A stretch of 10,511 nucleotides of DNA from an uncultured Prevotella sp. (GTDB taxonomy: Bacteria; Bacteroidota; Bacteroidia; Bacteroidales; Bacteroidaceae), in NCBI GenBank assembly GCA_900556465.1, contig USPK01000052.1, positions 1 through 10,511 of the forward strand, written 5' to 3'. The notes under the pieces are model-generated. The model made no database searches and was not told the DNA's origin. It worked only from the letters and a program-made list of their open reading frames with translations. Of the stretch, positions 7,591 to 10,511 are shown in pieces (position 1 is the first letter of the stretch; the number at the start of each line of letters is the position of its first letter). Both the position numbers and the translations under genes were made by a program.

Positions 7591-7635
7591 CGACAGCCCC
7601 TGTCGTCCGCAGGCGGCGGACGGCAGGGGCTGTCG
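7591..7635 (-). terminator. 20-bp stem-loop downstream of parC
   Basis: CGACAGCCCCTGTCGTCCGC (7591-7610) pairs with 7616-7635 along 20 positions, with one imperfect pair and a 5-nt loop (AGGCG). It starts 15 nt past the parC stop codon. On the minus strand no T-tract follows at once; the next AT-rich stretch (GATAAAAATAGG) is about 20 nt further on. It is probably the 3' end structure or terminator of the parC transcript, but not a textbook intrinsic terminator. Confidence 0.6.
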
Positions 7636-7650
7636 GTAAGGGGTTGAGGG

Positions 7651-10377
7651 TCAGAACAGGGTCGGCTCGTTTCCGGCGGCGGGCAGCGCGTCGGGGCCGG
7701 CTTCCGCCGCGTTGTCGGCCGGGGACGCTCCGTCGGGCGTGCTGTCGTCGGGCGCGTCGGCCGTGTCCTCGTCCGGCCCGGGCTCCGGCTGTTCGGGGAG
7801 GGATACGGGTTCCAGTTCCTCGACGCTTTCCACGGTGCAGGTGGTCAGGCGCCGGCCTTTGGCCTTGAAGCCCTTGACGCCCACGAAGTCGGCGGCGACC
7901 ACCTCGATGGGCGGGCGCACGGCGTCGGCCCCGCCGAGCGTGACGCGCACTCGGGCGCCGGGCTCGTCCGTGAGCAGCAGCAGGCGCGACTGCGGGTTTC
8001 CGCCCAGCAGGTTGAGGTGGCGCGACTGCGCGGCGCGTTCCAGCGTGAAGCGCTTCAGGTAGGGGAAGCCCTGCTGGTCGGCGTCGAAGAGCACGGCCGT
8101 CCACACTTTCTGCTCGTCGTATTGCTCTACGCGCAGGATGTCGTCGTCGTCATAGTGATTGTTCGGGTCGAAGTTCGTCGTGTAGAACTCGCCGTTCTGG
8201 CGTACGATGAGCACGGCGTCGCCCGTGTGGAACTCGCCCAGGTACTGGCCCCGGCCGTCGAAGTTGAGGCGGCGCACGTCGTGGTCGAACCACACTTTGC
8301 GCCCGCCCAGGGTCGAGGCGCCGTGGGCCTTGAGCGTGATGCGGTGGACGTCGAGCCGTGTGAGCAGGTTGCCTCGGCTCTGGCGCCCCTTGACGAGGAT
8401 TTCGCCGAAGTCCCGTTCAAAGGAGATGCGGCGCAGGCGCGGGTTGGGCCGCAACGTGACCTTGACGACCTCCGCCTCGCCGTTGGGGTTGGCCGAAAAG
8501 TAGTAGACGCGGCTGCCCGGCTCGCCGCACGTCAGGTCGTACTCCCTGTCGTGCGTGATGGCAGTGACGTTGAACCGTTTGATATAGAATGCCCCCGCCT
8601 TCCCGTCGCGGTAGACCACGTTGTATATGGTCCGTTTGTCGTTTTTCTTGAAGACGGCGATGTGGATGACTTCGGCCTTCTTCTTCTCGGCTTTCGAGCG
8701 TTCCGTCTCGCCGATGAACACCTTCTCCGCTACGCGCGTCACCTTGTACGTGCCGTCGCGGTAGAAGAGGATGACGTCGTCGATGGGCGAGCAGTTTTCC
8801 ACGAACTCGTCCTTCTTGAGCCCGGTACCCATGAAGCCGTCCGCGCGGTCGATGTAGAGTTTCTCGTTGGCCTCGATGACTTTCGTGGCCTCGATGGTGT
8901 CGAAGGCGCGGATCTCGGTGCGGCGCGGGTGCTCGCCGGCATACTTCTCCTTGATGAGGCGATACCAGTTGGCCGTCACTTCCACCATGTTCTGCAGGTC
9001 GCGGTCTATGCGTGCCACTTCGTCCTTCATGCGGGCGATGAGCTCGTCGGCTTTGTCCTTGTTGAACTTCAGGATGCGGGCCATCTTGATTTCGAGCAGG
9101 CGGAGCAGGTCCTCGCGCACGACGGGGCGGACCAGTTGCGGGTAGAAGGGCGTGAGGCGGCGGTCGATGTGGGCGCAGGCGGCGTCGATGTCGGCGGCGT
9201 TCTCGAACTCCTTGTCCTTGTAGATGCGCTCCTCGATGAAGATGCGTTCGAGCGAGGCGAAGAGCAGGCTTTCCTGGAGCTCGCCGCGGCGGATTTCCAG
9301 CTCGCGGCGCAGCAGGTCGCGCGTGGAGTCGACGGAGCGGCGCAGCACGTCGCTAACGGTGAGAAACTTCGGCCGCTTCTCGTCGATGACGCAGCAGTTC
9401 GGCGAAATAGACACCTCGCAATCCGTAAAGGCGTAGAGGGCGTCGATTGCCTTGTCCGAGCTCGTGCCCGGCGCCAGGTGGACCAGAATCTCGACCGACG
9501 CGGCCGTGTTGTCGTCCACCTTGCGAATCTTAATCTTCCCCTTTTCGTTGGCCTTGAGGATGCTGTCGATGACCGTACTCGTCGTTTTTCCGTACGGTAT
9601 CTCCCGGATGGCCAGGGTCTTGCTGTCCAGCTTCTCAATCTTGGCGCGCACCTTGACGCTGCCGCCGCGCAGGCCGTCGTTGTAGCGCTGCACGTCGATG
9701 GAGCCGCCCGTGAGGAAGTCGGGGTAGAGCTGGAACGGCTTGCCGTGCAGGTAGCTGATGGCTGCGTCGCAGATTTCCCCGAAGTTGTGGGGCAGAATCT
9801 TGGCCGACAGGCCCACGGCGATGCCTTCGGCGCCCTGTGCCAGCAGCAGGGGGAACTTTACGGGCAGGGATACGGGCTCCTTGTTGCGCCCGTCGTAGGA
9901 GAGCTTCCACTCCGTGGTTTTGGGGTTGAAGAGTACGTCGAGGGCGAACTTGGAGAGGCGCGCCTCGATGTAGCGCGGGGCGGCGGCCGCGTCGCCCGTG
10001 AGGATGTTGCCCCAGTTGCCTTGGCAGTCGATGAGCAACTCTTTCTGCCCGAGCTGCACCAGGGCGTCGCCGATGGAGGCGTCGCCGTGGGGATGGAACT
10101 GCATGGCTTGTCCCACGATGTTCGCCACTTTGCTGTAGCGCCCGTCGTCCAGTCGCTTCATGGTGTGGAGGATGCGGCGCTGCACGGGTTTGAGGCCGTC
10201 GCCCAAGTGGGGGACGGCGCGCTCCAGGATGACGTAGGAGGCGTAGTCCAGAAACCAGTTCTGGTACATGCCGGTCAGCTGGTGCGTCGTGTCCTCGTTG
10301 CGCCCGTCGGCCGGGACGTAGGACGTGTGGCCTGCGGCGGACGGGTCGTTGGTTAAGTCTTTCGTTTCTTCACTCAT
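7651..10377 (-). CDS. parC: DNA topoisomerase IV subunit A (ParC/GyrA family)
   Basis: This 908-residue protein is the DNA breakage-reunion subunit of topoisomerase IV; with ParE (not in this window) it unlinks replicated chromosomes. The winged-helix/tower core spans about 35-500. GLKPVQRRIL (61-70) and HPHGDASIGDALV (95-107) mark the DNA-gate and quinolone region, and the active-site Tyr136 sits in AAAPRYIEARLSKFA with Arg135 before it. The region from about 365 to 475 is the helical, coiled-coil-like part. The C-terminal beta-pinwheel runs from about 530 to 850; KGRQSRGN (663-670) looks like a degenerate GyrA box, as expected for topo IV rather than gyrase. Residues about 855-908 form a disordered Pro/Asp/Glu-rich tail ending in PTLF. 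Position 100 is Ala where quinolone-sensitive enzymes usually have Ser; Asp104 fills the acidic position. The ATG at 10377 is chosen because a good promoter lies 41 bp upstream and the first 30 residues are a plausible flexible leader. Some databases label this Bacteroidota form gyrA, but the absence of a canonical GyrA box favours parC. Confidence 0.97.
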   Translation of the reverse strand: MSEETKDLTNDPSAAGHTSYVPADGRNEDTTHQLTGMYQNWFLDYASYVILERAVPHLGDGLKPVQRRILHTMKRLDDGRYSKVANIVGQAMQFHPHGDASIGDALVQLGQKELLIDCQGNWGNILTGDAAAAPRYIEARLSKFALDVLFNPKTTEWKLSYDGRNKEPVSLPVKFPLLLAQGAEGIAVGLSAKILPHNFGEICDAAISYLHGKPFQLYPDFLTGGSIDVQRYNDGLRGGSVKVRAKIEKLDSKTLAIREIPYGKTTSTVIDSILKANEKGKIKIRKVDDNTAASVEILVHLAPGTSSDKAIDALYAFTDCEVSISPNCCVIDEKRPKFLTVSDVLRRSVDSTRDLLRRELEIRRGELQESLLFASLERIFIEERIYKDKEFENAADIDAACAHIDRRLTPFYPQLVRPVVREDLLRLLEIKMARILKFNKDKADELIARMKDEVARIDRDLQNMVEVTANWYRLIKEKYAGEHPRRTEIRAFDTIEATKVIEANEKLYIDRADGFMGTGLKKDEFVENCSPIDDVILFYRDGTYKVTRVAEKVFIGETERSKAEKKKAEVIHIAVFKKNDKRTIYNVVYRDGKAGAFYIKRFNVTAITHDREYDLTCGEPGSRVYYFSANPNGEAEVVKVTLRPNPRLRRISFERDFGEILVKGRQSRGNLLTRLDVHRITLKAHGASTLGGRKVWFDHDVRRLNFDGRGQYLGEFHTGDAVLIVRQNGEFYTTNFDPNNHYDDDDILRVEQYDEQKVWTAVLFDADQQGFPYLKRFTLERAAQSRHLNLLGGNPQSRLLLLTDEPGARVRVTLGGADAVRPPIEVVAADFVGVKGFKAKGRRLTTCTVESVEELEPVSLPEQPEPGPDEDTADAPDDSTPDGASPADNAAEAGPDALPAAGNEPTLF

Positions 10378-10417
10378 AGGGAAATCGTTTCCGCGCTGCC
10401 TGGCGCGGACTGAAAAG

Positions 10418-10447
10418 CAAAGTTACGGATTTTTTCTCGCTTGCAAC
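10418..10447 (-). promoter_or_regulatory. Bacteroidota-type promoter for parC
   Basis: On the minus strand, GTTG (10447-10444) is followed after 18 nt by TAACTTTG (10425-10418). The second element is a full match to TAnnTTTG, and the first resembles the -33 TTTG box at nearly the usual distance. An A-rich stretch lies between them. The implied transcription start is about 33 nt upstream of the ATG at 10377. Confidence 0.65.
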
Positions 10448-10511
10448 GGCCTTGGGGCCAAAGTTTTTTTGGCAGTGCGTCCGGGCCCGGACTTCCTGAC
10501 CCAAGGGCCGC

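Noticed and set aside
8017..10356. 779-residue plus-strand open frame
   Set aside because: Entirely antisense to parC; its Val/Ala/Arg-rich translation follows from the codon bias of the real gene.

Overview
This window is chromosomal DNA from a GC-rich member of the Bacteroidota (Bacteroidales-like; by eye clearly above 60% GC). Three things point there. The topoisomerase IV subunit A is the long Bacteroidota form with an acidic tail ending in PTLF. Two intergenic regions carry matches to the Bacteroidota sigma-ABfr -7 element TAnnTTTG. Start sites lack strong Shine-Dalgarno sequences. I cannot name the genus.

Layout. All recognisable genes lie on the minus strand, so they are transcribed from right to left. 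(1) 10377-7651: intact topoisomerase IV subunit A (parC), with its own upstream promoter-like sequence and a strong stem-loop just past its stop. (2) 7431-5221: intact exported GH3 beta-glucosidase (BglX-like), with a promoter-like -7 box in the 219-bp gap before it and a GC-rich hairpin just past its stop. (3) 5151-3646: a two-domain protein joining a small macro-like/A1S_2505-type domain to a complete ADP-ribosylglycohydrolase domain. (4) 3561-1892: a secreted S41-family peptidase gene that is broken by an in-frame amber codon, a -1 frameshift and an unclear start. (5) 716-1891: about 1.2 kb with no credible gene, but with a 27-bp perfect inverted repeat at 1581-1641. (6) 1-715: a tandem array of 84/85-bp units built from a conserved core of about 33 bp separated by two spacer types (A and B).

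Working together. The genes do not form an obvious pathway: a housekeeping topoisomerase subunit, a periplasmic glycosidase, an ADP-ribose hydrolase and a decayed protease. GH3 and the hydrolase are only 69 bp apart with no visible promoter between them, so they may be partly co-transcribed across the intervening hairpin. The left 1.9 kb looks like a non-coding or eroding region, with the dead peptidase at its edge. The items most worth a second look are the two-flavour minisatellite, the long palindrome and the fused ADP-ribose-processing protein. I found no complete defence system, mobile element or RNA gene.
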